Shown: positions 39,396 to 52,561 of the stretch, piece after piece
Layout: each line of letters begins with the position of its first letter
How positions within the stretch are numbered: the first letter of the stretch is position 1
Source: Watersipora subatra
Lineage: Eukaryota > Bryozoa > Gymnolaemata > Cheilostomatida > Watersiporidae
NCBI RefSeq assembly: GCF_963576615.1
Contig: NC_088712.1
Coordinates: forward strand, 53,239,114 to 53,303,113
Length of the DNA stretch: 64,000 nucleotides
Direction of reading: 5' to 3'
The notes under the pieces: generated by a model
Seen by the model: only the letters and a program-made list of their open reading frames with translations
The model's database searches: none
What the model was told of the DNA's origin: nothing
Made by a program: the position numbers and the translations under genes

Positions 39396-40191
39396 AAAGA
39401 GTGACTGATGAGGGAAAGAATACTTCAGTCCAATAAGACACGTATGCAGGTAGATAAAAACTGCAGAGAAAACTAAGAAAATATGACATCAATGTCACAG
39501 TTTGTATTTCACAACGCAATCATTGTTTTTTACCAGATGCTTATGATGTGAGTAATTAAAAGTTGTCTTCACCTACAATAGTATTGTATTTATACTCATA
39601 TATACAATGGGTAGATTGTTTCACGTCATAACTGCATTGTAAATGCTATAGAGTTATCAGATATTTATCTTTGTAGCTACGGTATAGCCGTGTTGAAAAT
39701 CTTGATTGAAAAATAATAAAACTGACAATTGCAGATAAAAAATAAATAAAACTTATAATAGTTTTATAGCATTTAGTCATAATTTTAGCTCCGACCGCTT
39801 AAAGAATGTTAAATAATTTAGTTGTAATTTGACCCTAAGTTATATTATATTAACAATATTATATTACGTTATAAATTTAGTGTAATAGTTTAAATAACTT
39901 TCTAATACTTATTCTAATCATGAAATCATTTCAGCACCTCACATGTTAGCCATAGCTCAAAACGGAGGACAACTCTTAAAATATCTGAGCTTTAAGAGTT
40001 GTCGCATCTTTCGGTTTATATTTGCTTCAGTTCAACTTAATAAATTATTAACCTTTTAAAGTGTAATTGTCTTTTCTCAAAAGCGAACCAGTGTAAAGGC
40101 TTGCTAAGTTTTATGATTGTTTAATTAGAAAAGAAATAATTGAATACGAAGAAATTATTAAAAAATGATATTTTGTATACTACCTTAATGT
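39396..40191. other. AT-rich spacer
   Basis: Contains one short hairpin (CAACTCTTAAA...TTTAAGAGTTG, about 39971-40002). No gene. Confidence 0.35.
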
Positions 40192-40413
40192 CTATATCAA
40201 CAATTTTGCAAAATAACCTAGCAACTTGTGATACTCTTTCATTTCCTTCACATCTCTTCCCAACTTTTCTGTCTCACGCTGTGATAGGGTTAGCTCTCGC
40301 TCGTGCTCAATTTTCAGCAGGTTTAGAGAGTTCTCCCTTTTTCTCAGAAAAGCTTCTTGCCTGCGCTGATGCAAAGTGATCGTTCTGTTTTTATACCCCA
40401 GAGATAACGACAT
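40192..40413 (-). CDS. Hypothetical coiled-coil ORF (73 codons)
   Basis: From ATG at 40413 (context GCGCCATG) the frame reads 'MSLSLGYKNRTITLHQRRQE', then a heptad-rich charged helix ('AFLRKRENSLNLLKIEHERE'). The composition is unlike the AT-rich noise around it. It might be a first exon of a ciliary or coiled-coil protein, but no convincing donor or partner exon was found. Function unknown. Confidence 0.3.
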   Translation of the reverse strand: MSLSLGYKNRTITLHQRRQEAFLRKRENSLNLLKIEHERELTLSQRETEKLGRDVKEMKEYHKLLGYFAKLLI

Positions 40414-40825
40414 GGCGCGTGCGTTACTGGAAGACTTGAAAACATATAACAACTAGCGTATAGCCAACTATGAATACTAAAAATTGACAATGCACCCGGT
40501 GAATTCTTAAAATATTCTCGATAGCTGGATTATCCAATGTTTCAGCATATATTCGCTAAGGAATGTTTACAATATAGAGAAGCATTGTGCTTTAGGTTGT
40601 TTGAAGCTTGTATTGTTTAAATCAACCTAAAACACAATGTGTTTTAGGTTGCAATAAAATGTAGTATCTCATGAAATGTAATACGTTTCATAATATACTA
40701 CATTTCATTTGAAATGTAGATGTAATTAAAGCTAAAAGGAGACAATCGGGTAGACATACTTTTGTCAATACAAGGGTATCTCATTTCAGTATTTGGCAAC
40801 TTATTATGCAATACTACCTATTATG
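40414..40825. other. Spacer, nothing firm
   Basis: Contains a repeated 'gtgttttaggttg' phrase near 40590-40650. No gene. Confidence 0.3.
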
Positions 40826-41228
40826 TACACTAGTACCCTGGCAGTTTAATCTAGAAAGGTCATGACTTGGAATACCTATCTGCATATTTATTCAGGGAGG
40901 CAGTTGTGTAGCGTGTGTGTTAGAGTCTCAGTCTACTAAACTAAAGGTTGCGAGTTCAAACCTCGTACAATGCAACTTTTTTTCTAACATTCAGTCATAG
41001 CTTCGGAAAGACGAACTAGTATCCTGGCAGTCTGGTACGTTGTGAGAGATCAACATGTGAAGTACTTACACAATCATTCTGAATTACAGCAAGGTGGAGT
41101 GGAGCTGATGGTAGCAAGCTCGTCTGCTAAGTCGAATGTTCGAGTTCGATTCCCGTGTTGTGCAATCCATTTTCCAACATTCAGTTAAAGCTTCACATAG
41201 AAGGCAGGAAACACTCTCATCATAATAA
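40826..41228 (+). repeat. Two tandem SINE-like units with tRNA-like heads
   Basis: Each unit starts near 'actagtaccctggcagt' (40829 and 41017), has a tRNA-like segment with a B box ('gcgagttcaaacctcg' at 40948; 'cgagttcgattcccg' at 41140), and ends 'aacattcagtcatagcttc'. The two are diverged copies of one another. The arms do not fold into intact tRNAs, so they are tRNA-derived repeats rather than genes. Confidence 0.5.
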
Positions 41229-42287
41229 AGACTAGTGATATGCCCTGTGTTGCACTGGTATTAAAATCAGCTTATAAACAATGAAAGGTAATGTAGTTGC
41301 CTGGCACATTGCCAATGGGTAATTTGAGTAAGCTTACTAATAAGAGGGCCGTTACTTGTGTCACAACTGGGAGCGGTAGCGTTTTTTGCACCCATATAAT
41401 GAAATATATCGCCTAATGAATTCATCAAGCTTGTGTAGCTTAATTAGTAAGGGAGTAGACCGGCGAACGGGAGAGTCCGAGATCAAATCTTCTGCGATAC
41501 GGTTCGTCATTCCAAAATTTTAATAGCTATAGGCAATAAAAAGTCTTATGACAGAAAATTTATTCGTTTTTAGCCTATAACAACATTTGCCATTCTAACT
41601 TTCAAACTACATATCATGAGAAAAGTTTTTTGTGTAATTGAAATAAATTAGGAGAGAAAATAAAAACAACTGTAGAGGTTTTCAAACTTTGTCAAACAAC
41701 TTTTGAACTTCCTATAATGAGAAAAATGCTTCATGCAGGTCAAATAAATTTAAAAAAATAAAACGACTATAAAAAGGTTTAGATGTGAATGTGAAATAAT
41801 TAGCAAGAAATAGCTAAATTAAGTCGGTTTTGCTACGATTACAATAAAAGATGATTCGGTAATGACACAATTTTTATGAAGTGAAAAAACAAACTAAAAA
41901 CCCGGAATATGTTGAATTAATAATAGCAACTCGTGTGTAGAAGTGTGTGTGTATAAAAAGGTTACTGTTCCACCAGAAGCTATCCATCAAAACTCTGAAT
42001 ACAACAATACTGATACCTCTCGATACCGGTACAAATGCAAAATTAAGATATCTAGTTATCTACTGTCTTTGTTTGACTGAACGGAGAGACAATGTTGAGG
42101 CTCTTCCAAAGGAGACAATAGAATTGAAAAGAATTGGCCTTGACTCCAGATATAGTAATTAAACCTCACGAAAAATATTTCTCAACAGGGGCATGGTAAC
42201 GCGTGGCCACATCGGTAAAATAATCAGCATGCGTTTTAGCTGGACGCACCTACACACCAACACACCAACACTGAGAAATATATATAT
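41229..42287 (-). mobile_element. Helitron-like element(s) (copy H4, composite)
   Basis: The left edge is 'actagtgatatgccctgtgt', the reverse of the family 3' end. The right edge near 42287 is the reverse of the 5' start (TCTATATATATATATTTCTC). A second 5'-like block with tRNA-like sequence ends near 41530 and is followed directly by another 3' half ('gacagaaaatttattcgttt'), so two partial copies seem to be joined. Confidence 0.5.
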
Positions 42288-42453
42288 ATAGATTATTATG
42301 AAAGTTATCCAAACACTTCCGAGTGCATAATTAATCTGTCAGAAATCTAAATTGACATGTTGCAGATCAGGCTGTGTTATGCTATAACTATAATCTCTAC
42401 AACCATTTCATTCTAAAATTGGAGATACCTTGACATTCCCTTACTGTAGTCTG

Positions 42454-42620
42454 TTAAACAGAACCTCCACAGACATTAACAGAGCCTCCAAATATACTTT
42501 CAGTAATCTTAGCCTCACTCCCATCATTATGAGGTCGCTTACTGCTCCTCAGAATACTGCAAGACCTGCTGTAGTCTGGCATCACAGCCATCTGTGGTAG
42601 CCGCAGCGCTACAACCAATG
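42454..42620 (-). CDS. Candidate terminal exon, minus strand, unidentified
   Basis: A CTAATTTCAG acceptor is followed by 54 open codons and TAA (42454-42456). The product includes 'ALVVALRLPQMAVMPDYSRS' and 'EAKITESIFGGSVNVCGGSV'. Base composition is clearly higher in GC than nearby. It would need an upstream exon ending in phase 1; any such exon would lie beyond the LINE and BEL block. Function unknown. Confidence 0.25.
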
Positions 42621-43129
42621 CTGAAATTAGAAATCTTTGATATAGATAGTAATCGGTAGTGTAGCGTTGACTTATTCTAAAACAGTACTTTTGAGGGCAA
42701 CCACTTTAAGCAAGGAATACGTTTTCTTGATTGTTAGTGATTAATTCAATTTGAAAGGCTAGAGAGTTGCTCCCAATTACGAATGCACAATTAAGCAGTG
42801 CAAAGTTAATCAGTAACATTATTGAATATATAAATTAGCATCATAATATATTGGACTACAATCTCCTATTCTTTAAATGAGTCAATATGATACGAAGCAC
42901 AATATCGAACTTTATACCTACTATGTAAAGTATCCCAGGTGTTAAACAAACTATTTTAATAAGTAGCTTTCACAGCCTGTTACTGATACTACAAAATATG
43001 AAATAAATCTGCATCAAATTAATAACAGATACGATGTGAGGAAAAGGTTTTTTCTTGAGGCGCCCAATGAGCATTGAAAAAGTGTGGGAACACAATTCAA
43101 ACTTATATTTTTTCTTTTGATTAATTTCA
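42621..43129. other. Spacer, nothing seen
   Basis: AT-rich sequence without recognised elements before the LINE. Confidence 0.3.
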
Positions 43130-45152
43130 TGTCTCGTTTTTTTTACTTTTCTAAAGCGAGCATATCCCTAAGATCTCAGTTCTCTTAAAGTTCTAGGTCG
43201 AAAGATTGATAGAATTGACAAGTTTTCATAAAGGGAGTATATGTTCCTTTGTCTACCTCGTGTGGCGAGTTTTATTAATATCTGTAAGAAATGATGGTTC
43301 GAGTTGTTCAGCACATCACTTGATAGATAGCTTGTGTCTGGCAACTTTCCTCCTTTCTGATAGTGATCAAAAACCGGTGTCTTCTCTTATTTTCCTAAAG
43401 CAAACACAACACGTCAACATGATATAAAATGTAAGGCCTAATTTTGAACGGTCTCTAGTTTGTTAACATATTTTTTAATAGAATCCCATGATTGAAAAGC
43501 AAAGTCACTACAAGAGTTAACAACAGAGAAATATGCTACTTTCCTTGATGCGTATCTGCATCTTTTAAAACTCTACAAAACATAGATAACTGTCTGGTGG
43601 CTTTAGAAACAAAAACATCAAAATCAAACATTAATAACCCCATTATATTTCCTGTTGCAAAATAATTACCAAATAAGCGTGAGCGGACGCTTTCGTAAAA
43701 ACTTGACCATTTAAAAACAATTTAGTATCTGCCAGATGTTCACCACCAATTTTAACAAAAACCTTGTCAAAGATTTTGTTGTAATATATTACTATCAGTG
43801 TTGCAAATCAAAGCATTCTGAAGAATGACACAGCAAAAAAACTTGTGATGGTAACTCATTTATGTATAAAAGAAACAGCAGTAGCCCAAGAACAGATCTG
43901 TGAGGAACGCTCGATCTTACAGATCTCAATGATGATTCACACTCATCTACTACAACATTACTGTTTCCTTTTATGTAAAAAATCCTCAATCCAAAACCTA
44001 ATATTATCAAAGAATGCAATGTTTTTCAATTTAGTCATCATGGTTTACAGTATCAAAAGCCTTAGAAAAATCCAGTAAAATTATGTTAACAATCTTTCTG
44101 TTAACAATCTTTCCCTTATCTGTTAATGACAATATATGACCAGGCTTTTGTACCATCTGAGTCTCACAAGAGCGACTTGCTCTGAAATAATGTTGACTGA
44201 CAGAAAACAATTCATAAGCTTGAGCAAAGTCTTTGTATGAGGTAAAAGTATGTGTTCAGAGAGGTTGCAAGTGAAATATGTCAGTGAAATTGGTCAATAG
44301 TTATTAGGCTGATGTCGATCTTTTATTCATAAAGTGGTTTTACTCATGCTGTTTTCCGGATTGATGGAAGAACACTTTAAAACAGAATACGAAAACAGCT
44401 GTGCTAAAGATCAATATATAACTACTGCGAATGTTTCAACATAATTCCTTAAATTTTGTCTAGTCTGACTGCTTTTGAAGAAACAATAGCACTTAAGAGT
44501 TTTAGCAACCCGGCATCATCAGCTTGTAGATGTCTTTTAGCTACAGCCTTATTGTTCAGAAATATTTGTGTACAAGACTTGCTGTCATCAACTGTAACTG
44601 TAACTAAATAAGCATTAGAACATTCTGCTTCAGCTGCTGATATATGCACAATTGTCGCGCCATCATTTAGCTCAGGTATTAGATCTGTTTCATTGCTTTG
44701 ATACTCTCTTAAATACTTGTGAAAATGTTTAAAATTTTCACTTGGAAGTGGTTTAAAAATTGTTTGTTTAAAAAGTTTCTTTCCTGATGATGTCTATTCT
44801 GCTTGCAAAGCAGCTGATAAGGGTGTCGACTGTAATTAGATGGAAAATATGTTCATTTTCTTATACAATGCACATTGTCTCAGTAACTGTTTCTTGAGTT
44901 TTTCAGTGATCCATTTAAGACCCATAACCGTCCCATAATGTTTTTCAAGCACACACTGATTTTTTAAATCAAATGTGTGCTTACTTGATTTAAAAAGCAC
45001 ACATGATCATATGATCATCTAGGATCATAATTTGTTATAATTGATATAGTAAATTATGTTGCAGAGCTTATCTATTGAATCATTCTGACCAATAGCTTTT
45101 TCCAAAGCTTTTTCCCATAACTGAAAAACTTTATAAGCTAATTCGGTGTCTA

Positions 45153-45902
45153 TGTACCGTATGATCAGGTTTTCTGAGTTTGAGTTACAACTGATGCTTT
45201 ATTCTTGTAGAATTCACACAAAATTACACCGTGAAAACTAAAATATGAAATGCTATAAAATAGAATGATATAATGAACAATAAAAATAATGTGTGTTGAT
45301 TATAATAGATCCGAAGCAAGCAATAGTATGGCAAAGTTATTCAAAGATATCATGGAGCCGTGTAATGTCATGTAATGTCAAGAGCTTGTAGTATGCTTGA
45401 ATAAAACATGATAGTTTGATAAAAAATCACAGTAAAAACATATTGAAGTAAAACATAATAATATATTTATGTACCTTGTTGGCTCCTTTTCCTGGTCATA
45501 CAGTAGAATGGTTGTAGTATGTAGTAAAGTGTTCTTGTCCAGGAAAATATTATAGTATAAATGTAGTTAAAATCTCAAGCTAATTGTGACAATAAAGGCA
45601 TACAGCCATGAGCAAGCTTATTGATGGTTGTTGCTCCTTAGAATAAAATACTGACTAGTTCACAGTATCTGTGCTGACTTCTTTTATAAAAGGCAGTATA
45701 TGATTCATAGTTGTTAAAAATAAGCATACATTTGGTAAAAAACAAGTGCTGTCATAGAGGCAGCATCCTGGTGGTTGGTGATATCACTTTTATGGCTGTG
45801 ATGATTCTTTCAGTTTGGTTATTTTGTAATCTAATGGGTAAACATATTTGTTTTCTTAAAAGGTGTGATTATACATTTTGGGTAAATATCTTCAATCTTA
45901 CA
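45153..45902 (-). repeat. 3' LTR of the BEL/Pao element
   Basis: Direct copy of 52562-53306; begins TGTACCGTATGATCAGG and ends CAATCTTACA in plus orientation. Confidence 0.9.
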
Positions 45903-45927
45903 CTCCCACCTAAAATTTTAGTAAATT

Positions 45928-48900
45928 TTAACAAGTAGAAGCTTCGACTAAAACTACAACTTTATTGACTGGTCTTACAAGGCATCGTGGCTTGTCACTT
46001 GGATAACCTTTTGATCCGATTAACAATTTTACTGACCTGACCTCTCCATCATGAGACTGGTCTACACCAACTACACGTGCTAGAGACCAATCATTTCGCA
46101 AACTTTCTTCCTTTAATACATGAACAATGTCGCCAATCGCTAGTGGCTCGCGCTGCGCTGTCCACTTTTGCCTTGCTTGTAGTGTTTGAATGTATTCGCT
46201 ACGCCATCTGCGCCAGAATTCATTTGCAAGCTGCTGTATTGTGCGCCAACGCTTGTGAAAATAGATGTCTACATCTTCAAAATGGCTTGGTAGTAGTAGA
46301 GTGATTTTAGATTTCATAGTGAGCAGCATGTTTGGTGTGAGAGAAATATGATCATGAGTGACTGCGCCTAATGGCCTGCTGTTCATTACAGCCATGACCT
46401 CATAGAATAGAGTTCTCAAGTTAGATGTACTCAACCTCCTACCATACTTTTCTCCCATCCCCTTCAAAATGCTTCTAGCTGATCTGATGAGTCTTTCCCA
46501 GACCCCACCCATGTTACTTGAGAGTGGAGGATTGAAGGTGAATTTAATATGAAGCTTGTGGTTTAGCGGGCCTTCCATATTCTTAGCCAGGTCATTGAAT
46601 GCACCTACAAAGTTGGTACCTTGGTCGCACTTTATGGAAGAGACAGCCCCACGGATTGATATGAAGTTGCGTAAGGCATTAATGAAGCAGTCTGAGGTCA
46701 TGTCTTCTAGCGGCTCAAGGTGAACTGCTCTAGAGGACATGCAAGTGATAATGAGACCATGGCATTTTCTTTCTTTTCTACCATCTTTTTTGATAAAAGG
46801 GCTAAAACAATCTAGACCACAATGTGTGAAGGGTGGTACCTCTGAAAGTCTTTCAGCTGGAAGAGTTGCCATCTGGGGTGCATGTGGTTTGCCGTGGTTT
46901 CTTTTGCATGTGACACATTTGTTCAAGTATTTTAGTACATGTGCTCTAGCATTAACAATCCAAAAGCCTATAGATCTGATTTGTGCTAAAGTGTGTTCTC
47001 TACCTTGGTGCGCAGCTAGTTTATAGCAATGATCAATTATTAGTGCTGCAAGGTGACTAGATTTGGGTATGATGATAGGATGTTTTTCTTCAAAACTAAG
47101 CACAGTGCTTTCATGTAACCTACCACCTATCCTAAGGATGCCTTTATCATCCAAGAAGGGACTGAGTTTTATTAGACTACTTGGTTTGTTGATTTCCTGG
47201 TTGGATTCAAGACAATCTATTTCTGCTGAGAAATGCTCATGTTGGACTAGTTTTAAAATTGATTGTTGCGCCTTGTCAGTATCTTTGTGTACAGTTTTGT
47301 TTATGAGATGTTGTAGGGCTGCAATGCATGATACAGTTTTGTTCCAGGTGGAAAATTGGCTCAGGCGCTGATCAAATGTTATTGTATGAATGCTGAGTGT
47401 GGTTTTGAGTGTGGTGAGTGGTTGTTTGACCTCAGGGTCTTCAGGGTTAACAGTAAGCTGAGGTTGTGTAGGTAAGATTAAAGGCTCGTTCCATAAGAAC
47501 TTTGGGCCTGAGAACCAGCATGAGTTGATAAGAGTTGAGATGGCTGCGCCTCTGGACGCTAAGTCAGCAGGATTTAAGTCTGTGGGAACATGTGACCAGC
47601 ATTTAAGGTCAGCCAGTGATCTAATAGTTGCTATTCTGTTAGCGACATAAGTATGGTACCGCTCTGTGGTGTTGTGGAGGTATCCCAACACTACAGTAGA
47701 ATCTGAGTAGAAGTGGTTGGTGAGATTTGGAATAACCAGTTCTTCAGTGTATTTCTTTGTGGCAGGTGCAGCGCTACAGGCTGCCTGCAATTCCAATCTA
47801 GGGATTGTGACTTGTTTGATTGGTGCAACTTTTGCTTTACTAGCTAACAAAGCTACATGAACTCGGTTGTTGGTGTCAACTAGGCGTAGGTATGAGCAAT
47901 GGTCATGGCCGGTGGTGCTTGCATCAGCAGAGGTGTGTATCTGAGCTGATTTAAGCTTGTCAAATGTACTCGGTGTGAGGCATCTGGGTACTCGGATGTG
48001 GCTTACATTGATCAGATCTGATTTCCAGTTTGACCATCGCTTGAGAAGGGTTGGATCAAGATGAGCATCCCATTCAGAGTTGCTTTTGCATGTGTCCTGC
48101 AGAATCATTCTACCTTTAAGTGTGAACAGGGATATGAGACCTAATGGATCAAAGACTGATGCGACTGATGATAGAACACCCCTACGAGTGGCAGGTTTAG
48201 ATGGAACTTCATGTTTGAAAGTGAAATGATCGGTGTTTGTGTCCCATAAGACACCTAATGACCTTTCTGGAGGTAGTGGTTCGGATGTGAGATCTAGGTT
48301 GGCCAGAGCACTGGCAAACTCACTCCTGGGTAAAGCAGCCATGACTGCACGACTGTTTGAGATGATTTTGTGTAACCCCAGCTGTACTGTGGCACACAAA
48401 GATTGTTTGCTTGACTAGGTTTATGGCCTCTGTTTCACTGGAAACACTTGCGAGACCATCATCAACATAGAAGTCATGGTGAATGAAATGATGTGGTAGA
48501 AAATGATCTGGTGAGTGGAGTTTGTACTGGTCTGCAAGATAGCGTAGACCATAGGTTGCACATGCTGGAGATAATCTTGCGCCAAATAAATGAACTGTCA
48601 TTTTATATGTGATGGGTAAACCTTCCGAGTCATACCAAATGAAACGAAGGAAGTCCTGATGGTGGGTACTGACTTTGAACTGGTGGAACATCCTCTCGAT
48701 GTCTCCCATTATGGCTATTGGGTGAATGCGGAATCTAAGTAAAATGCCTTGCAAGTCATTCATGTGGCCAGGGCCTTGTAACAGAAAATCATTTAAGCTA
48801 ACCCCTCCCACCTTGGCAGCACAATCGAATACAATCCTAATTTTATCAGGCTTTTTGGGGTGAAATACACCAAAATGTGGTATGTACCAAGAAGTATCGC

Positions 48901-49843
48901 TTTCTGTTTGGACATGCACTGCTTCACCTTTAGAGATGATGTCATTCATGAATGTGTGGTACTGTTCTTTGAATGTTTTATCTTTGGCAAATCTTTTTTC
49001 AAGTAGTTTGAACCTGTGTAAGGCTGCATGTTTAGTGTTGATGGGGTGAGGTTTAGAATTGAACGGAAGTGGCATTGTTACTCTTTTGTTGGATATGATG
49101 GTTTGCTGTTTCATTATATCAAGGAATTGGACATCCTCAATAGATAATCCTGGGCTTTTGTCATGAGCATCATGGAGGTCAGTGTTAAATATGTCTATGA
49201 GTTTGCTCAATTCTTTATTAGGTTGTGGTGAACAGTTAAAATTTACAAATTGTCTTGCTGTAGGTTGATCTACTAATGTGGCTAGGGTTGTCTTTTTAGC
49301 ATGACCCATTATCTTCCATCCTATAGCAGTTTTGATAGTAAATGGTTCGTCATCTGAGTTGGAATCAATAATTTGCTGGGGATGATAAGCATGCATGAAG
49401 TTGTTACCTATTAGCAGACCAACAGGTATGTGATTGTGAGCTGGTAGGTCATTAGCAATCTCTACAAGGTGAGGCCATTGCCTTAGTTTGTGCTTCGTGG
49501 GTATTTGGCTCGAATTGATAGGAAGTTTCAAGTGTGAATAGCTTGGTGGTAAGTCATATCGCTGGTTGTCATTGTAAGCCCTAACTGTAAGGCCAAGAAC
49601 AATGTGTGAATCTATTGGTTTGCGTTCTGATGTCATGGTGGACATGTCAATGCTAGTGGGTATACATTCTGGTTCAATTTTGTTCATTGCTGCTTGTGTT
49701 ATGTATGTAGTATCCGACATGGAGTCGATCAATGCATAGACTAGAGTTTCTTTAGCGGGGTTTTTATGGGATGAAACCCAAACTGGTAATACCCATGATA
49801 ATGAGCTATTGGAGTCATGGAAGCTTGTATTATATGTGATCAC
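45928..49843 (-). pseudogene. BEL/Pao Pol region: protease, RT, RNase H, integrase (fossil)
   Basis: Domains in order: an aspartic protease-like segment ('VYALIDSMSDTTYI'), Pao-type reverse transcriptase ('YVDDGLASV', 'FHPKKPDKIRIVFDCAAK'), an RNase H-like segment ('IPRLELQAACSA'), an HHCC zinc finger before the integrase ('CVTCKRNHGKP'), the integrase core ('CGLDCFSPF', 'KCDQGTNFVGA') and a C-terminal domain typical of the family. The family call is secure from this set. Treated as a broken copy. Confidence 0.85.
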
Positions 49844-49867
49844 TTGTTTAGCTATACTTTGATCTAG

Positions 49868-52144
49868 TCATTGGAACTCTGGTTTCTCTGGAGCTTGAGG
49901 TTTTGCAGGTTCTTGTGTTTGCTGAGCAGGAGACTTATGTTGTGCCGGTTTAGTTTGTGCTTGGTTTGATTGTGGTTGCGTTGGTTTTGGTTGTGTTTGT
50001 TGACCTTGAACTCTCAATGTAGTATTTTGATTGCAGCTGGATTGAACTGGCCATATTTGATATTGACTATTTTGTGATTGTGGTGTGCTAGCAGGTGCAG
50101 TGTTGGCCCTCGTGTTATGAAGTGCAGATGGGCGATTTCCATTACATTGTTTGCACTTGGCCGGCTTGATGCATTGCCTGTAGCCATGTGATCCGTCTAA
50201 ACAAGTAAAGCAGAGGTGCATTTTGCGTAGGAATCCATGCTGTTCATTGATCGGTAATCTATTAATCACACCACATTCGGAAGTTGTATGGTTTGACATG
50301 TTACAATACAGGCACTCAGTGGTGCTACTTGTGTTACTTGCTCTTGTGATTGGTTGTGATTGTTCTTGCCTACTTTGCTGGGTGGCATAAGTTCGCCTTT
50401 CATTTCTACTTGGTCTTGTTTCTGGTTTAATAGATTCCATGAATATTGGGTTACAAGCAACATCTGTTTCCCTTGTCAGGAACTGAGTGAATATAGCAAA
50501 TTTGGGGAAGGCATTATGGCGATTGTGATAGTTTGTGGCATATCTAACCCATTTGCATATGATATAGTCAAGGAGCCTTGATATTATCTTTTTGTTTTCT
50601 CTGCTGTCATCAAGCATTTGCAACTGGGGAAACGATGTCTGAGCTGTTTGGCATTGGTTCAAGAAATCTGAAAACTTTCTTAATGCATCAGTGTCTTTGG
50701 GCCTTATGCATGGCCTGGTTTCAATCTTAGTCCTGAAAGCTTCAGCGACTGTGAAGGGATTGCCGAATCTTCTCTCCAAGGCAGCCCTTGCTTGTGTATA
50801 AGCATCCTGACCTGGGAGAAGGAAGTAACCCTCAACAGCCTCCAGAGCTTTGTCTTTTACATATCTCTTGAGATAATGCAGTTTTTCAATCATGGTGCAT
50901 TGTTTGTTGCCTACAAGGTTGTCAAATTCAAATATCCAGTCGGGATAGGTTATGGGGTTGCCATCAAAGATTACTGGTTCTGGAGGTGGCAGTCTGTTCA
51001 TATTGAATGCTGATGTTATTGCTTCAGCCAGCCCGTTTGTTACATGACTTATATTGGTTACATCATGAGGTGGGAGAAAGTGTTAGGTTCTTGGTATGAT
51101 AAAGGTTTAGATAGCTTTCTGATCATTACGTCACTAGGGATAGGAAGGTCAAGTTCTTCATCAGAGTCAGCATTGGATTGATAGACTTCGTCAGGCAGGT
51201 TGTTAAGATTTTGCATGTCAGGTTTGGGTGCTATTTTGATTGTTAATGTTTGATGTAGGCTGGGTATTATTTTGATCTTGAGTTGTTGTGGTACATTTGG
51301 TTTGATCTTTTGGCGGTGAATTGAGTGAGTTTGAATTTTGAGTATTTGGAAAAGCTTTGGCGTTGTCATTTAAGCCGGATGACATCAAAAGACCTGAATT
51401 GTTTTGCTCTTCTTCTGCAATCGCCTGCGCATAAACAGCAGCTTTACGAGTTTCTGCATGTAACTGACCCTGCAACTCTGCACTTTTTTTGGCGCTGTTT
51501 AGCTTAGCCAGCTGAGCTTCAATTTCCTCTTGTACATGTACTTTACTAGCCTTTAATTTAGCTTCAATCTCAGCGGCTGCGGCAGCAGCTTGTGTTTGCA
51601 TATATCTTAATTTAGAACTAGTGGAGCTGCGTACACTGGTAGCAACTGACGATACTTTAGTTTTGTCTGATAGCATGCTTTTTGCCTTCTTTTGTTTGGT
51701 TGTCATGCTATCCATCTTTTGGATTACCATCTCCATTAGCAGTTGTATATCATGTGTGAGCTTGCCTATAGCTTGGTTAATAACCTTATCTGGTTCATCA
51801 AGGGTTTTTCTGAACTGGTTATAAAGAGCATGAATGATTTTATTGCTGGTTTCTAGGTCCGTTTTTATGGTCTGTAATCTTTTCAAGTCAGGGTTTTGGT
51901 TTTTAATTTCAACAAGCAGTAGGGTGTTAACGTCACATTGAATTTTTATGGAGTCAAGTAGATTTTGCTTTGCTTTTTGATTAGCAATCCTTTTTGAATG
52001 ACGCTGTGCTTCATGCTCAGTGCTTGTGCTAGCTTCATTGTTTTGCATTTCAGGTACATTAGCAGTAGCTAGGGTAGACTGCTCCTCATGCTGTGAGGTC
52101 ACATCAACAGATTTTTCACTCATGGTTTGTTTGGTAGTAAACAA
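49868..52144 (-). pseudogene. BEL/Pao Gag region (fossil)
   Basis: The upstream part is a charged coiled-coil segment with an alanine-rich helix. The downstream part is the capsid-type region typical of Pao elements ('PPEPVIFDGNPITYPDW') with CCHC-like zinc knuckles ('CFTCLDGSHGYRQC', 'CKQC'), followed by a glutamine/proline-rich tail. Structural Gag protein; part of a broken element. Confidence 0.8.
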
Positions 52145-52561
52145 GTGACAAGGTCAACGCCAATAAAACAGTCGTTATTGCATAATAATCACAGCTTCAA
52201 CCAGTGTAAAAAGGGTTGTTTAATTTGTATCCTATTATGTGGGGTGTTTTATGTGAGTTTGCTAATTGCTTTAACGGTCAGCCAAGGTTGTGATATCACC
52301 AATCTCTCAAAGAAAACTTAAAAATTCTTTTAGATTATAAACAAACTTGAAAAATGAAATAAAAAACTACTCTTGTCTATTGTCAGAGTCAATATCCAAC
52401 CAAAATGACAGGTTTGCCTTTGCAAACATCCCAGTAGACAGTGGCGGTGTGTATGTGCTGTGTGTAACTTACAGTTTCTGTGCCGGTGTCTTCGCTGGGC
52501 TGCCTTTGCGTTGAGTTGTCTTCCTTCAATTGTTGAGTAGCCTTTCTCCACAAGTTTTCAC

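Noticed and set aside
40905-41175. Two candidate tRNA genes
   Set aside because: A and B box words are present but the arms do not form an intact cloverleaf, and both sit in duplicated SINE-like units.
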